This document shows, in pieces, positions 9,812 through 18,638 of a DNA stretch of 64,000 nt (position 1 is the first letter of the stretch; every line of letters starts with the position of its first letter). Under the pieces are notes generated by a model. The model saw nothing but the letters and a program-made list of their open reading frames with translations, made no database searches and was not told the origin of the DNA. Source of the stretch: Gaetbulibacter saemankumensis DSM 17032 (GTDB taxonomy: Bacteria; Bacteroidota; Bacteroidia; Flavobacteriales; Flavobacteriaceae); NCBI RefSeq assembly GCF_000425645.1, contig NZ_KE384430.1, forward strand, positions 855,492-919,491. The letters are read 5' to 3'. A program made the translations under genes and the position numbers.

Positions 9812-9830
9812 TAAATAGATCGAAAGAAAT

Positions 9831-11195
9831 TTATGAGTTTAAAGGGTTATAACCTAGATACGGTTCGTTATGTTCTTTAAATACAATACCGTAAGATTGT
9901 AATTCTTTTAAAACAGGTTCATAAATTTCTTTTGTTACAGGAATTTGCACGCCTGGAGTAGTAATTTTTCCGTTTAGTATTGCTAAGGTCGCTATAGCAA
10001 CTGGTAAACCAACGGTTTTGGCCATGGCTGTATAGGTTTGGTTTTCTCCAATAACAACCATGTTCGCGTCAATTTGATATTTCTCACCGTCTTTTTCAAA
10101 ACCAAATTTATGGTACATGACAATCATGTCTTTATCATTAGGAGCTAAGGTCCAGCTATCCATGAGGATTTTTTGTAAGATTTGGGCGGGAGTTGCTTTT
10201 TTCAAATCTACGCGTTTATTCGGATTGAAAATATCGAGTTCTACTAATTTGTCCCAAACAATATCATCCTGCTCAATTTTAAGTTGATGTCGTAGTTTTA
10301 ATTCAACAGAATCGGTATGACTGTATGGGAGAAAGGCGTTTACAAAATCGCGATAGCTCATGTATTCGCTATCCTCAATAATATAGCTGTCATCGGTCAT
10401 GCCTAAAGTAACAAAGATGTTCCATGCGCGACTAAAACCGACACGTCGCATGGTGCCTCTATACAAGGTTTGTATATGGTCTAAACCATAGCTACTTTGG
10501 TATTTTAAGGAATCACGATTCGCATAGACTTCAAAACGACCATAACCTTCAATTTCTAAGAATTCCGTTCTTCTAAATAATCTGTTGTAGGGAATGTATT
10601 TATATGTGTTCTCTTGTAAAAATTTGGCAGTACCCCCTTGTCCGGCTGTTACAACATTTCTGGGATTCCAGGTAAATTTATAGTTCCAAAGATTGTTATC
10701 GCTTTCGGGAGCCACCAAGCCTCCGGTAAACGATTCAAATAGAATCATTTCTCCACCATCATCACGAATACGGTCGATAACTTGCATGGCACTCATGTGG
10801 TCTATTCCGGGGTCAACCCCAATTTCATTCATAAAAACAAGTCCTTGCTGTTTTACTTCTGTATCTAAAGACTGCATTTCGGAGCTAACATAAGAGGCTG
10901 TAACTAAATTTTTATTTAGAGTTAAACAAGTTTTGGCTACTTCAATATGGAATCGGGCTGGTAGCATAGACACTACAATATCTGAGTTTTTAATAGCCTT
11001 AGTTTTCTCGACTTCATTGAAAATATCCAAGGTAATAAATTCGATATTGGAATAGGTTTTAAAAAGCACTTTCGCGTTATTTATATTTAAATCACCAACG
11101 GTTATGAATAAATTTTCTGTGGACGATTTATCTAAAAAATATTTTAATAGAAAAGCTGTCGATTTTCCGGAACCAATTACTAAAATCTTTCGCAT
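9831..11195 (-). CDS. Saccharopine dehydrogenase family protein
   Basis: The N-terminus has a Rossmann nucleotide-binding start (ILVIGSGKSTAFLLKYFL), and the middle segments VVSMLPARFH and MNEIGVDPGIDHMSA are characteristic of the Lys9-type, glutamate-forming saccharopine dehydrogenase. The reaction for the family is saccharopine + NAD(P)+ to aminoadipate semialdehyde + glutamate, usually in lysine degradation in bacteria. Length 454 is normal. There is no LKR domain or lysine pathway gene next to it, so the pathway assignment is from the family alone. Confidence 0.85.
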   Translation of the reverse strand: MRKILVIGSGKSTAFLLKYFLDKSSTENLFITVGDLNINNAKVLFKTYSNIEFITLDIFNEVEKTKAIKNSDIVVSMLPARFHIEVAKTCLTLNKNLVTASYVSSEMQSLDTEVKQQGLVFMNEIGVDPGIDHMSAMQVIDRIRDDGGEMILFESFTGGLVAPESDNNLWNYKFTWNPRNVVTAGQGGTAKFLQENTYKYIPYNRLFRRTEFLEIEGYGRFEVYANRDSLKYQSSYGLDHIQTLYRGTMRRVGFSRAWNIFVTLGMTDDSYIIEDSEYMSYRDFVNAFLPYSHTDSVELKLRHQLKIEQDDIVWDKLVELDIFNPNKRVDLKKATPAQILQKILMDSWTLAPNDKDMIVMYHKFGFEKDGEKYQIDANMVVIGENQTYTAMAKTVGLPVAIATLAILNGKITTPGVQIPVTKEIYEPVLKELQSYGIVFKEHNEPYLGYNPLNS

Positions 11196-11273
11196 AATGG
11201 GTTTAGTTGAGTAATTTTGTTGTACTAATTTAGTAAATACTTTATGTATTTACTTATATAATAATATTTAGAT

Positions 11274-11660
11274 ATGAACAGAACAGTATTATTAGCGGGT
11301 GGTGTTTTAGGAGCCTTGAGTATCATACTAGGTGCCTTTGGAGCACACGCATTAAAAGCATTGATTAGTCTGGAGGCACAGCAAACGTTTGAAACGGGTG
11401 TGCGTTATCAAATGTATCATGCGATATTGTTACTTTTTGTTGGATATGTACCATTTTTAACTGATAAATTAAAAAACACACTGTTTTATCTTATTATGTT
11501 GGGAGTGGTTTTCTTTTCAGGATCAATTTATTTTTTGGCTACCAATGAGTTAACAAATTTCGACTTCAAAACCATTGGATTTATTACACCAATTGGAGGG
11601 CTGCTTTTAATAGGCTCTTGGGGCTTATTGGTTGTTAATTTTTTAAGAATTAAATCTTAA
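11274..11660 (+). CDS. DUF423 small membrane protein
   Basis: This 128-residue protein has four hydrophobic segments and the DUF423 (YgdD) signature GAFGAHALK near residue 21 followed by FETGVRYQMYHAILLL. The family is of unknown biochemical role. It is divergent from the saccharopine dehydrogenase gene, with 78 bp between them, and lies 72 bp upstream of pckA. Confidence 0.87.
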   Translation: MNRTVLLAGGVLGALSIILGAFGAHALKALISLEAQQTFETGVRYQMYHAILLLFVGYVPFLTDKLKNTLFYLIMLGVVFFSGSIYFLATNELTNFDFKTIGFITPIGGLLLIGSWGLLVVNFLRIKS

Positions 11661-11698
11661 AATAGGGTTTGATTATAGATTATTAAAAATTAAACTAT

Positions 11699-11706
11699 TA
11701 ATTTTG
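11699..11706 (+). promoter_or_regulatory. Candidate -7 promoter element of pckA
   Basis: TAATTTTG matches TAnnTTTG 26 bp before the pckA start. No -33 TTTG lies at the usual 19-22 bp distance, so this is tentative. Confidence 0.35.
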
Positions 11707-11732
11707 CGGAGTAAATAATTTTAATCCGAATT

Positions 11733-13349
11733 ATGGAAAATTACAAACAGGTTACGAAAACGATTTCGTTAGAAACTTATGGTATAAAAAATGCCGAAGT
11801 AAGGTATCAATTATCGCCAGATGATTTACATGCTATCGCTATTGAAAAAGGACAGGCGGTAGAAGCTTCATCAGGTGCTTTAGCTGTAAATACTGGAGAA
11901 TTTACAGGACGTTCTCCTAAGGATCGATTTATTGTTAAAGATGATGTTACAAAAGATCGTGTTTGGTGGGGAGATATTAATATTCCTTTCGACCCAGAAA
12001 AATTTGATGCGCTTTATAATAAAGTAACAGATTACCTATCTAATAAAGAGGTTTTTGTAAGAGATAGTTATGCTTGTGCCGACCCAGATTATAAATTGAA
12101 CATTCGTGTAATTAATGAATTTCCGTGGAGTAATCAATTTGCTTATAATATGTTTTTAAGGCCTACGGAAGAAGAATTGAAAACTTTTGATGCGGAGTGG
12201 ACTGTGGTAAATGCACCGGGTTTTATGGCCAACCCAGAAGTTGATGGTACACGTCAGCATAACTTTGCAATTTTGAATTTTACCAGAAAAATAGCCCTTA
12301 TCGGAGGAACAGGATATACAGGAGAAATTAAAAAGGGCATTTTCTCTGCATTGAACTTTATTTTACCAGTATTTAAAGAAACCTTACCAATGCATTGTAG
12401 TGCAAATGTTGGTAAAGATGGTGATACGGCTATTTTCTTTGGGTTATCGGGTACTGGTAAAACAACACTGTCTACCGACCCTAATAGAAGTTTGATTGGT
12501 GATGATGAACATGGTTGGACTTCCAGAGATACCGTATTTAATTTTGAAGGTGGATGCTATGCCAAAGTAATTAACTTATCACGTGATAATGAGCCTGAAA
12601 TTTTCGATGCTATTAAAAAAGGAGCAATTCTTGAAAACGTTATCTTAGATGAAAACGGACATGTGAATTTCGCTGATACGTCAATAACTCAAAACACGCG
12701 TGTAAGTTATCCAATTGATCATATTGAAAATATTCAAACGCCATCAATAGGTAAGAATCCCAAAAATATATTCTTTTTAACGGCTGATGCCTTTGGAGTA
12801 TTACCTCCAATTTCTAAGCTAACACCAAGTCAGGCAGCTTATCATTTTATATCGGGATATACCGCTAAAGTAGCTGGGACCGAAGCAGGAGTTGTGGAGC
12901 CACAACCGTCATTTTCGGCTTGTTTTGGAGCGCCATTTATGCCATTACATCCAACAAAATATGCGGAAATGTTAAGCAAAAAAATGAAAGATTCGGGCGT
13001 AAATGTTTGGTTAGTAAATACTGGGTGGACGGGTGGTCCATACGGTGTTGGTACGCGAATGAAATTAAAATATACCCGTGCTATGATTAATGCCGTATTG
13101 AATGGCGATTTAGGTTTATATAATTACGATGATTATCATATACATTCTGTGTTTGGAGTTGCGCAACCTCGTCAATGTCCGGGAGTGCCAACAAAAGTGC
13201 TAAGTCCTCGAGCTACATGGAATGATGACGAGGCATATTACACCACAGCTTTTAAATTAAGTAACGCTTTCCGCGAGAATTTTAAAAAGTACGAAGCTTC
13301 TGCTAGTGAAGAAATTCGTCGCGGCGGACCACAACGTTATGCTTTTTAA
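11733..13349 (+). CDS. pckA: Phosphoenolpyruvate carboxykinase (ATP)
   Basis: This enzyme converts oxaloacetate and ATP to phosphoenolpyruvate, CO2 and ADP, the first step of gluconeogenesis, or the reverse under fermentative conditions. The kinase-1a loop GLSGTGKTTLS (about residues 239-249), kinase-2 region LIGDDEHGW, and early substrate-binding segment TGEFTGRSPKDRF are all intact. Length 538 is typical of the ATP-dependent form. It is followed by a strong bidirectional hairpin shared with hemD. Confidence 0.96.
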   Translation: MENYKQVTKTISLETYGIKNAEVRYQLSPDDLHAIAIEKGQAVEASSGALAVNTGEFTGRSPKDRFIVKDDVTKDRVWWGDINIPFDPEKFDALYNKVTDYLSNKEVFVRDSYACADPDYKLNIRVINEFPWSNQFAYNMFLRPTEEELKTFDAEWTVVNAPGFMANPEVDGTRQHNFAILNFTRKIALIGGTGYTGEIKKGIFSALNFILPVFKETLPMHCSANVGKDGDTAIFFGLSGTGKTTLSTDPNRSLIGDDEHGWTSRDTVFNFEGGCYAKVINLSRDNEPEIFDAIKKGAILENVILDENGHVNFADTSITQNTRVSYPIDHIENIQTPSIGKNPKNIFFLTADAFGVLPPISKLTPSQAAYHFISGYTAKVAGTEAGVVEPQPSFSACFGAPFMPLHPTKYAEMLSKKMKDSGVNVWLVNTGWTGGPYGVGTRMKLKYTRAMINAVLNGDLGLYNYDDYHIHSVFGVAQPRQCPGVPTKVLSPRATWNDDEAYYTTAFKLSNAFRENFKKYEASASEEIRRGGPQRYAF

Positions 13350-13380
13350 ATGAGCATAATACTAAACTAAATTAGACCAA

Positions 13381-13414
13381 AAAAAAGGATGATCATTTTG
13401 ATCATCCTTTTTTA
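13381..13414. terminator. Bidirectional terminator between pckA and hemD
   Basis: AAAAAAGGATGATCA pairs exactly with TGATCATCCTTTTTT across a short loop, giving a T tract on either strand between two convergent genes. Confidence 0.85.
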
Positions 13415-13433
13415 TTTATGGTAGAAATAAAGG

Positions 13434-14183
13434 TTATTTGCCTTTATTTACTTTTTCAATGTATTTTTCTAAAGCCATGGTCATTGAAGGTGTTTCAGGA
13501 GTTGGTGCAGCGATATCTACACGTAATCCTTTTTCTTCAACCGCTTTTATAGTTGTATTGCCAAATACTGCAATACGTGTATTGTTTTGTTTGAAGTCTG
13601 GGAAATTATGGAACAAGGACTCAATACCAGAAGGGCTAAAGAATACTAATACATCATATAACACATCGGCTAAATCGGATAGATCACTTATTACCGTTTT
13701 GTAAAAGGTAGCTTGCTTCCAGTCAATACCTAACTTGTTTAAAGTTTCAGGTACTTCATCCTTAACCTTATCTGTAGTAGGCAATAGGAATTTTTCGTCC
13801 TTATATTTTTTAATTAATGGGGAAAGCTCTGCGAAAGTACGCTTTCCAACATATATTTTGCGCTTTCTATAAACCACATACTTTTGAAGATAATAGGCAA
13901 CGGCTTCAGACTGACAGAAATATTTCATGGTGTCAGGAACCTTAAAACGCATTTCATCAGCTACTCTAAAAAAGTGATCTACGGCATTTCTACTTGTTAA
14001 TATAATTGCTGTGTATTTGCTTAAATCTACCTTTTGAACCCGAATTTCCTTAGCGGACACTCCTTCAACATGAATGAATGGTCTAAAATCTATTTTTACT
14101 TTTTGTTTTTCAATGAGGTCGAAATAGGGCGAGTTCTCTATTTTAGGTTCTGGTTGAGATACTAAAATGGTTTTTACTTTCAT
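13434..14183 (-). CDS. hemD: Uroporphyrinogen-III synthase
   Basis: HemD closes hydroxymethylbilane with inversion of ring D to give uroporphyrinogen III in tetrapyrrole synthesis. The two-domain HemD fold is poorly conserved, but IILTSRNAVDHFF, the domain link, and VLVFFSPSGIESLF followed by IAVFGNTTIKAVEEKG are characteristic. Length 249 is normal. It lies 29 bp downstream of the DUF4271 gene on the same strand, a pairing I recognise from other Flavobacteriaceae, so they are probably co-transcribed. Confidence 0.85.
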   Translation of the reverse strand: MKVKTILVSQPEPKIENSPYFDLIEKQKVKIDFRPFIHVEGVSAKEIRVQKVDLSKYTAIILTSRNAVDHFFRVADEMRFKVPDTMKYFCQSEAVAYYLQKYVVYRKRKIYVGKRTFAELSPLIKKYKDEKFLLPTTDKVKDEVPETLNKLGIDWKQATFYKTVISDLSDLADVLYDVLVFFSPSGIESLFHNFPDFKQNNTRIAVFGNTTIKAVEEKGLRVDIAAPTPETPSMTMALEKYIEKVNKGK

Positions 14184-14212
14184 GTGTTAAAGTAGTGTGT
14201 TAGTTCATCAAT

Positions 14213-14860
14213 TTATTTAGAAAAGGACATCTTAAATAAGAAAATATAAGGTGCAATTTCAAGAGTGCAAAGATACAAAATAAAATAAAAAAAGTTACCC
14301 TTTATTAAACTTTCATGGTTCTTAATTGTTCCAATAATGCCCAGTATATTTATAATGAGCAAAAAGATAATTATGCTGTAAATAAAAATTAACGAAGGGG
14401 TAAAACTGTAGAGTAAAATGGCATTAATTGGAATAAGTAAAATGCCTAAATAATTTTTATAAGTTATTTTTTGAAATAAGTATTGGTCTATGAGTTTGTC
14501 GATTTCGAATAAGCTACCAATAAGGCGTTCTATAAATACTTTTATTAAAATAATAACTGCTATGCCTATGGGTAATTTAAGAACCTGATTTAGTGAATAA
14601 TCTACAATACCTGTTAATTGTTTGTTTAGCAGAAGTATAAAAATTGAAGTCGATAAAATAAGATTGAAAAATAATAAAGCATCAAATTTATCGAAGAATT
14701 TCTGGTCTCTAGAATATATTTTTAAGTACTTCGAATTGCCAATAATCACGACAAAATCGTTAAACCTGTGCGGGGCTATTAATTTTGTAATAGCCACATT
14801 TACAAGCCCTAGCATGATAAAAATCGTAAATAATTCGTTCGATACAATATCTCTAAGCAT
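14213..14860 (-). CDS. DUF4271 membrane protein
   Basis: This is a 215-residue integral membrane protein with about six hydrophobic segments, matching the DUF4271 family of Bacteroidota (segment FNDFVVIIGNSKYLKIYSRD near residue 33). The function is unknown. The conserved location upstream of hemD is the only hint, and it does not identify an activity. Confidence 0.8.
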   Translation of the reverse strand: MLRDIVSNELFTIFIMLGLVNVAITKLIAPHRFNDFVVIIGNSKYLKIYSRDQKFFDKFDALLFFNLILSTSIFILLLNKQLTGIVDYSLNQVLKLPIGIAVIILIKVFIERLIGSLFEIDKLIDQYLFQKITYKNYLGILLIPINAILLYSFTPSLIFIYSIIIFLLIINILGIIGTIKNHESLIKGNFFYFILYLCTLEIAPYIFLFKMSFSK

Positions 14861-14981
14861 GTTGTAAAATTATTATAAAAATTTCACTAAATGGCTTAAT
14901 TATTAAGGAATATTTAAAATATTTCAAGTCTGAATAGTTTACATTTGCTAAAAATAATCTGGTATCATTTTAAACAAAAGA

Positions 14982-15707
14982 ATGACAAATACTATCGTAA
15001 TCATTCCAACTTATAACGAGATTGAAAATATAGAGGCTATCATTAAGGCAGTATTTTCCCAATCGGATGACGTGCATGTTTTGGTAGTCGATGATAATTC
15101 GCCAGATTTAACAGGAGATAAAGTAAAAGCACTTCAAACTGAATATAAGAACCGCTTATTTCTTGAGGTACGTCAGGAAAAGGCTGGACTAGGTACGGCT
15201 TATATTCATGGTTTCAAATGGGCATTAGCCAGAGCGTATCAATATATTTTTGAAATGGACGCAGATTTTTCCCATAACCCAAATGATTTGCCTAAACTTT
15301 ATCATGCTTGTCATGCTGAAGGGGCTGATTTAGCTATTGGATCGCGTTATGTTACTGGAGTAAATGTGGTAAACTGGCCAATGAGCAGAGTGTTATTATC
15401 TTATTTAGCGTCGCGCTACGTACGTTTTATAACGGGTATGAAAATTCATGATACGACTGCAGGTTTTGTTTGTTATAAACGCAAGGTGCTTGAAACTATT
15501 AATTTAGATAAGATAAAATTTATAGGCTACGCCTTTCAAATTGAGATGAAATTTAAAGCTTATTTGGAAAAATTTAAAATTACCGAAGTTCCTGTTATTT
15601 TTACCGACAGAACACGGGGAGAATCCAAGCTAAGTTCAAGTATTATTTCAGAAGCTATTTTTGGAGTAATATCGATGAAAATAAATAGTTTATTAGTAAA
15701 AAAGTAA
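14982..15707 (+). CDS. Polyprenol-phosphate mannosyltransferase-like GT2
   Basis: This is a family 2 glycosyltransferase of the dolichol-phosphate mannose synthase type. It begins VIIPTYNEIENIEAI, has DDNSPD and the catalytic EMDADFSHNP at about residue 90, and lacks the extra transmembrane domains of longer relatives. The expected reaction is transfer of mannose (or another hexose) from a nucleotide sugar to a polyprenyl phosphate at the inner face of the membrane. Its TAA overlaps the ATG of the next gene by one base (15707), so the two are translationally coupled. Confidence 0.87.
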   Translation: MTNTIVIIPTYNEIENIEAIIKAVFSQSDDVHVLVVDDNSPDLTGDKVKALQTEYKNRLFLEVRQEKAGLGTAYIHGFKWALARAYQYIFEMDADFSHNPNDLPKLYHACHAEGADLAIGSRYVTGVNVVNWPMSRVLLSYLASRYVRFITGMKIHDTTAGFVCYKRKVLETINLDKIKFIGYAFQIEMKFKAYLEKFKITEVPVIFTDRTRGESKLSSSIISEAIFGVISMKINSLLVKK

Positions 15708-17059
15708 TGGGTATGAAAGATAAATTGGTGTTGATAAAAAACGCTAAAATTGTTAATGAAGGATTGGTCTTTAATGGTGATTTGTTAATAGAAGGCGACA
15801 CCATAAAAGAAATAAATGAAACTATTAGTGCGAAGTCTGCAGATGTACATGTTATTGATGCAGAAGGTAAATACTTATTACCTGGAGCAATAGATGATCA
15901 GGTACATTTTAGAGAACCAGGCTTGACACATAAAGCTAATATCGAAACCGAGTCGAAAGCTGCCATTGCGGGAGGTATTACCTCTTTTATTGAAATGCCA
16001 AATACCAATCCGCAGACCACTACTATTGAAAAGTTAGAGGCTAAGTTTGATATTGCCGCAAAAACATCCTCTGCTAATTATTCGTTTATGTTTGGTGGAA
16101 CTAACGATAATTTGGACGAAATTTTAAAGGTTGATCCTAAATCGGTAGCTGGATTAAAATTATTTTTAGGTTCATCAACAGGAAATATGTTAGTGGATAA
16201 TCCGGAGGTTCTTGAGAAGATTTTCAAAAGTACGAACATGGTTATTTCAGTACATTGCGAAGACGAGGCAACTATAAAAAAGAATTTTCAGGAGCATTTA
16301 GATGAGTATGGTGAGGACATTCCAATTAAATGTCATCCTATAATTAGAAGTGAAGATGCTTGTTATATTTCTTCTTCAAAAGCTATTGAATTAGCAAAGA
16401 AAACAGGAGCGAGGTTACATGTATTTCATCTGTCTACAGGGAAAGAAACTAAATTATTTAGTAATAAAATCCCGCTTAAAGATAAAAAGATAACGGCCGA
16501 AGTTTGTATACATCACTTGTGGTTTTCGGATGAAGATTACGATAAAAAGGGGACTTTAATCAAGTGGAACCCTGCAGTAAAAACCAAGAAAGATAGAGAT
16601 CAATTATGGGAGGCCTTGTTAGACGATCGTATCGATGTTATCGCTACCGATCATGCACCTCATACTATCGATGAGAAAAAAAATGTTTATACCAATGCAC
16701 CTTCAGGAGGACCTCTAGTGCAGCACGCTTTGCCCGCTATGTTAGAAATGTACCATCGTGGTAAAATTTCAATAGAAAAGGTGGTTGAAAAAATGTGTCA
16801 TAACCCAGCAATTTTATTCGAAATTGAAAAGCGCGGTTATATTAAAGAGGGTTATTTTGCCGATTTAGTACTGGTTGATTTAAATAATCCTTGGACGGTT
16901 AATAAAGATAATATTTTATATAAATGTGGATGGTCGCCTTTTGAGGGAACCACCTTTAAATCGAGAATTACTCATACTTTTGTAAATGGTAGTTTGGTTT
17001 ACCAAAATGCTAAATTTAGTAAAACCAAGGCAGCAAAACGCTTAACATTTAATCGGTAA
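15707..17059 (+). CDS. Dihydroorotase-family amidohydrolase
   Basis: This is a type I dihydroorotase-like amidohydrolase (pyrimidine biosynthesis: carbamoyl aspartate to dihydroorotate). The carbamylated-lysine segment GLKLFLGSSTG, the metal ligands in VHCED and FHLSTG, and the ATDHAPH motif are intact. The usual metal-binding HxH near the N-terminus is Q65-V66-H67 (DDQVHFREPG), so one histidine ligand is replaced by glutamine. I recall this variant from other Bacteroidota sequences called dihydroorotase. ATG at 15713 is an alternative start. It is overlapped by the glycosyltransferase and followed after 1 bp by the DUF4296 gene, so the three form an operon. Confidence 0.85.
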   Translation: MGMKDKLVLIKNAKIVNEGLVFNGDLLIEGDTIKEINETISAKSADVHVIDAEGKYLLPGAIDDQVHFREPGLTHKANIETESKAAIAGGITSFIEMPNTNPQTTTIEKLEAKFDIAAKTSSANYSFMFGGTNDNLDEILKVDPKSVAGLKLFLGSSTGNMLVDNPEVLEKIFKSTNMVISVHCEDEATIKKNFQEHLDEYGEDIPIKCHPIIRSEDACYISSSKAIELAKKTGARLHVFHLSTGKETKLFSNKIPLKDKKITAEVCIHHLWFSDEDYDKKGTLIKWNPAVKTKKDRDQLWEALLDDRIDVIATDHAPHTIDEKKNVYTNAPSGGPLVQHALPAMLEMYHRGKISIEKVVEKMCHNPAILFEIEKRGYIKEGYFADLVLVDLNNPWTVNKDNILYKCGWSPFEGTTFKSRITHTFVNGSLVYQNAKFSKTKAAKRLTFNR

Positions 17060-17060
17060 T

Positions 17061-17576
17061 ATGTTAAAACGATTTATAGTAGGAGGTGTATTATTGGCGT
17101 TAGTCCTTTCCTGTAACAATTCAGGGAAGCCCGAAAAGCCAGATAATCTAATCTCTAAAAAAGACATGATTAACATTTTAATCGACGCGCGATTAATAGG
17201 GTCGTCCAGTGGTATTAATAAAAGAAAAATGCGCGAAGCTGGTATCGATGTGGATAAGTATGTTTTAGAAAAATACGGTATCGATAGTTTGCAATTTGCT
17301 CAGAGTAATGAATATTATGCTTATTATATTGACGATTACGAAGAGATTTACGAAAAGATTGTAGATAGCCTAGAGGGTTTAAAAAACACATTAAAAGAAT
17401 TTGAGGAGCAAGAGGAAGCGGAGAAAAAGCGTTTAGATTCACTTAACGTAATTAAGGAACACGATTCCGTTATGAAACTTTTTAGTAAGGATTCTTTAAA
17501 AAAGCAATTATTGGATAAGAAGGAATTGGAGGAAGGTATTCTTATTGATCCTGTTTCAGAAATTGATCAGAAATAG
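17061..17576 (+). CDS. DUF4296 lipoprotein
   Basis: This is a small lipoprotein: signal peptide MLKRFIVGGVLLALVLSC with a lipobox Cys at residue 18. It has the DUF4296 arrangement with a helical N-terminal half and a Glu/Lys-rich coiled-coil at about 105-150. Family function is unknown. It starts 1 bp after the dihydroorotase-like gene, and its 3' end overlaps the convergent epimerase gene by 35 bp. Confidence 0.82.
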   Translation: MLKRFIVGGVLLALVLSCNNSGKPEKPDNLISKKDMINILIDARLIGSSSGINKRKMREAGIDVDKYVLEKYGIDSLQFAQSNEYYAYYIDDYEEIYEKIVDSLEGLKNTLKEFEEQEEAEKKRLDSLNVIKEHDSVMKLFSKDSLKKQLLDKKELEEGILIDPVSEIDQK

Positions 17577-18552
17577 ACTTTAAGCTCCCTTCGATAGGGG
17601 TAAATTTATAATTTAAGGCTTCTATTATTTTATCGCTACTGTAATTTTTTTCGGCAGATAATGAAACGCATAAATGTTTGGTTAGTTGTCTGCGCTTTCC
17701 AATAAGTTTATGTGCTAACCAATCAAGTCGCCATAAAATACTCAATAACCCCTTTGAAGCTAGTTTATTGGGAATAGCACCTTTTACTGACTCTGCTAAA
17801 TTTTGAAGAAATTTTTTGTAACTCCAGTTTTCTGCAACCAATATAAAACGCTGGTTCGTAATAGAGCTTGCCATTAAACGAGTCATAATATCAATTACGT
17901 CTTTTACGTCTATTAAAGCGATTTTTCCTTGTGTATAGTATTTAATACCTTTTTTTGCTTTTTTAAAAAGACTACCAGTTCCATATTTCCAGATACCGGA
18001 TCCTAGTATAACGCCGGGATTTACAATAACAGCATTTAATCCTTCTTGCGTTGCGCGCCAAACCTCCATTTCTGCACCGTATTTAGTAATCGCGTATACC
18101 GTATTTTCATTTTCTGGATTCCAATGCGTGTCTTCGGTAATGAGTTCATTATTGATAGGTTTGCCTAAAGTAGAAATAGAGCTTACATAGCATAGCTTTT
18201 GTATGTTTTTCTCTAAGCACATATTAACGATGTTGGCAGTGCCTTCGATGTTAATTTTACGTAACAGAGCATATTTATCTGGCTCGAAAGAAACAAATGC
18301 TGCGCAATGGTAAACATGGGTTACTTGATTGAAAGCGGCTTCAAGAGAAGGAATGTCTTGTATGTCGGCCTGAACCCATTCAATTTTATCAAAAAGAAGT
18401 TGGTAATTGTTGGTATAGCAAGCAAAGACGTCTTTGGTTTGCCTTAACTTCTTTTCGTTTCTATAAATGGCTCTTGTTTTTTCTCCACTATTTACAAGAT
18501 TATAAAGTAAATGCGCACCAACTAAGCCTGTTCCTCCTGTAACTAAAATCAT
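17542..18552 (-). CDS. NAD-dependent epimerase/dehydratase (extended SDR)
   Basis: This is an extended short-chain dehydrogenase. The NAD(P)-binding glycine motif ILVTGGTGLVGAHL opens the protein, and the YxxxK active-site pair is in YAITKYGAE at about residue 155. The overall layout resembles dihydroflavonol reductase-like and 3-beta-HSD-like enzymes of unknown substrate. Length is 336. The stop lies inside the convergent DUF4296 gene (35 bp overlap), so there is no separate terminator between them. Confidence 0.85.
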   Translation of the reverse strand: MILVTGGTGLVGAHLLYNLVNSGEKTRAIYRNEKKLRQTKDVFACYTNNYQLLFDKIEWVQADIQDIPSLEAAFNQVTHVYHCAAFVSFEPDKYALLRKINIEGTANIVNMCLEKNIQKLCYVSSISTLGKPINNELITEDTHWNPENENTVYAITKYGAEMEVWRATQEGLNAVIVNPGVILGSGIWKYGTGSLFKKAKKGIKYYTQGKIALIDVKDVIDIMTRLMASSITNQRFILVAENWSYKKFLQNLAESVKGAIPNKLASKGLLSILWRLDWLAHKLIGKRRQLTKHLCVSLSAEKNYSSDKIIEALNYKFTPIEGSLKSISDQFLKQDQ

Positions 18553-18605
18553 GGAACTAAAGTAAAGAATTATTCATAATACATGAGTAATTATACATTG
18601 ATTTT

Positions 18606-18613
18606 TATCTTTG
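18606..18613 (+). promoter_or_regulatory. Candidate -7 promoter element of tyrS
   Basis: TATCTTTG matches TAnnTTTG 25 bp before the tyrS ATG. No clear -33 box is seen at the usual distance. Confidence 0.4.
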
Positions 18614-18638
18614 TCGTAGTTTTCCAAAAATATAAAAA

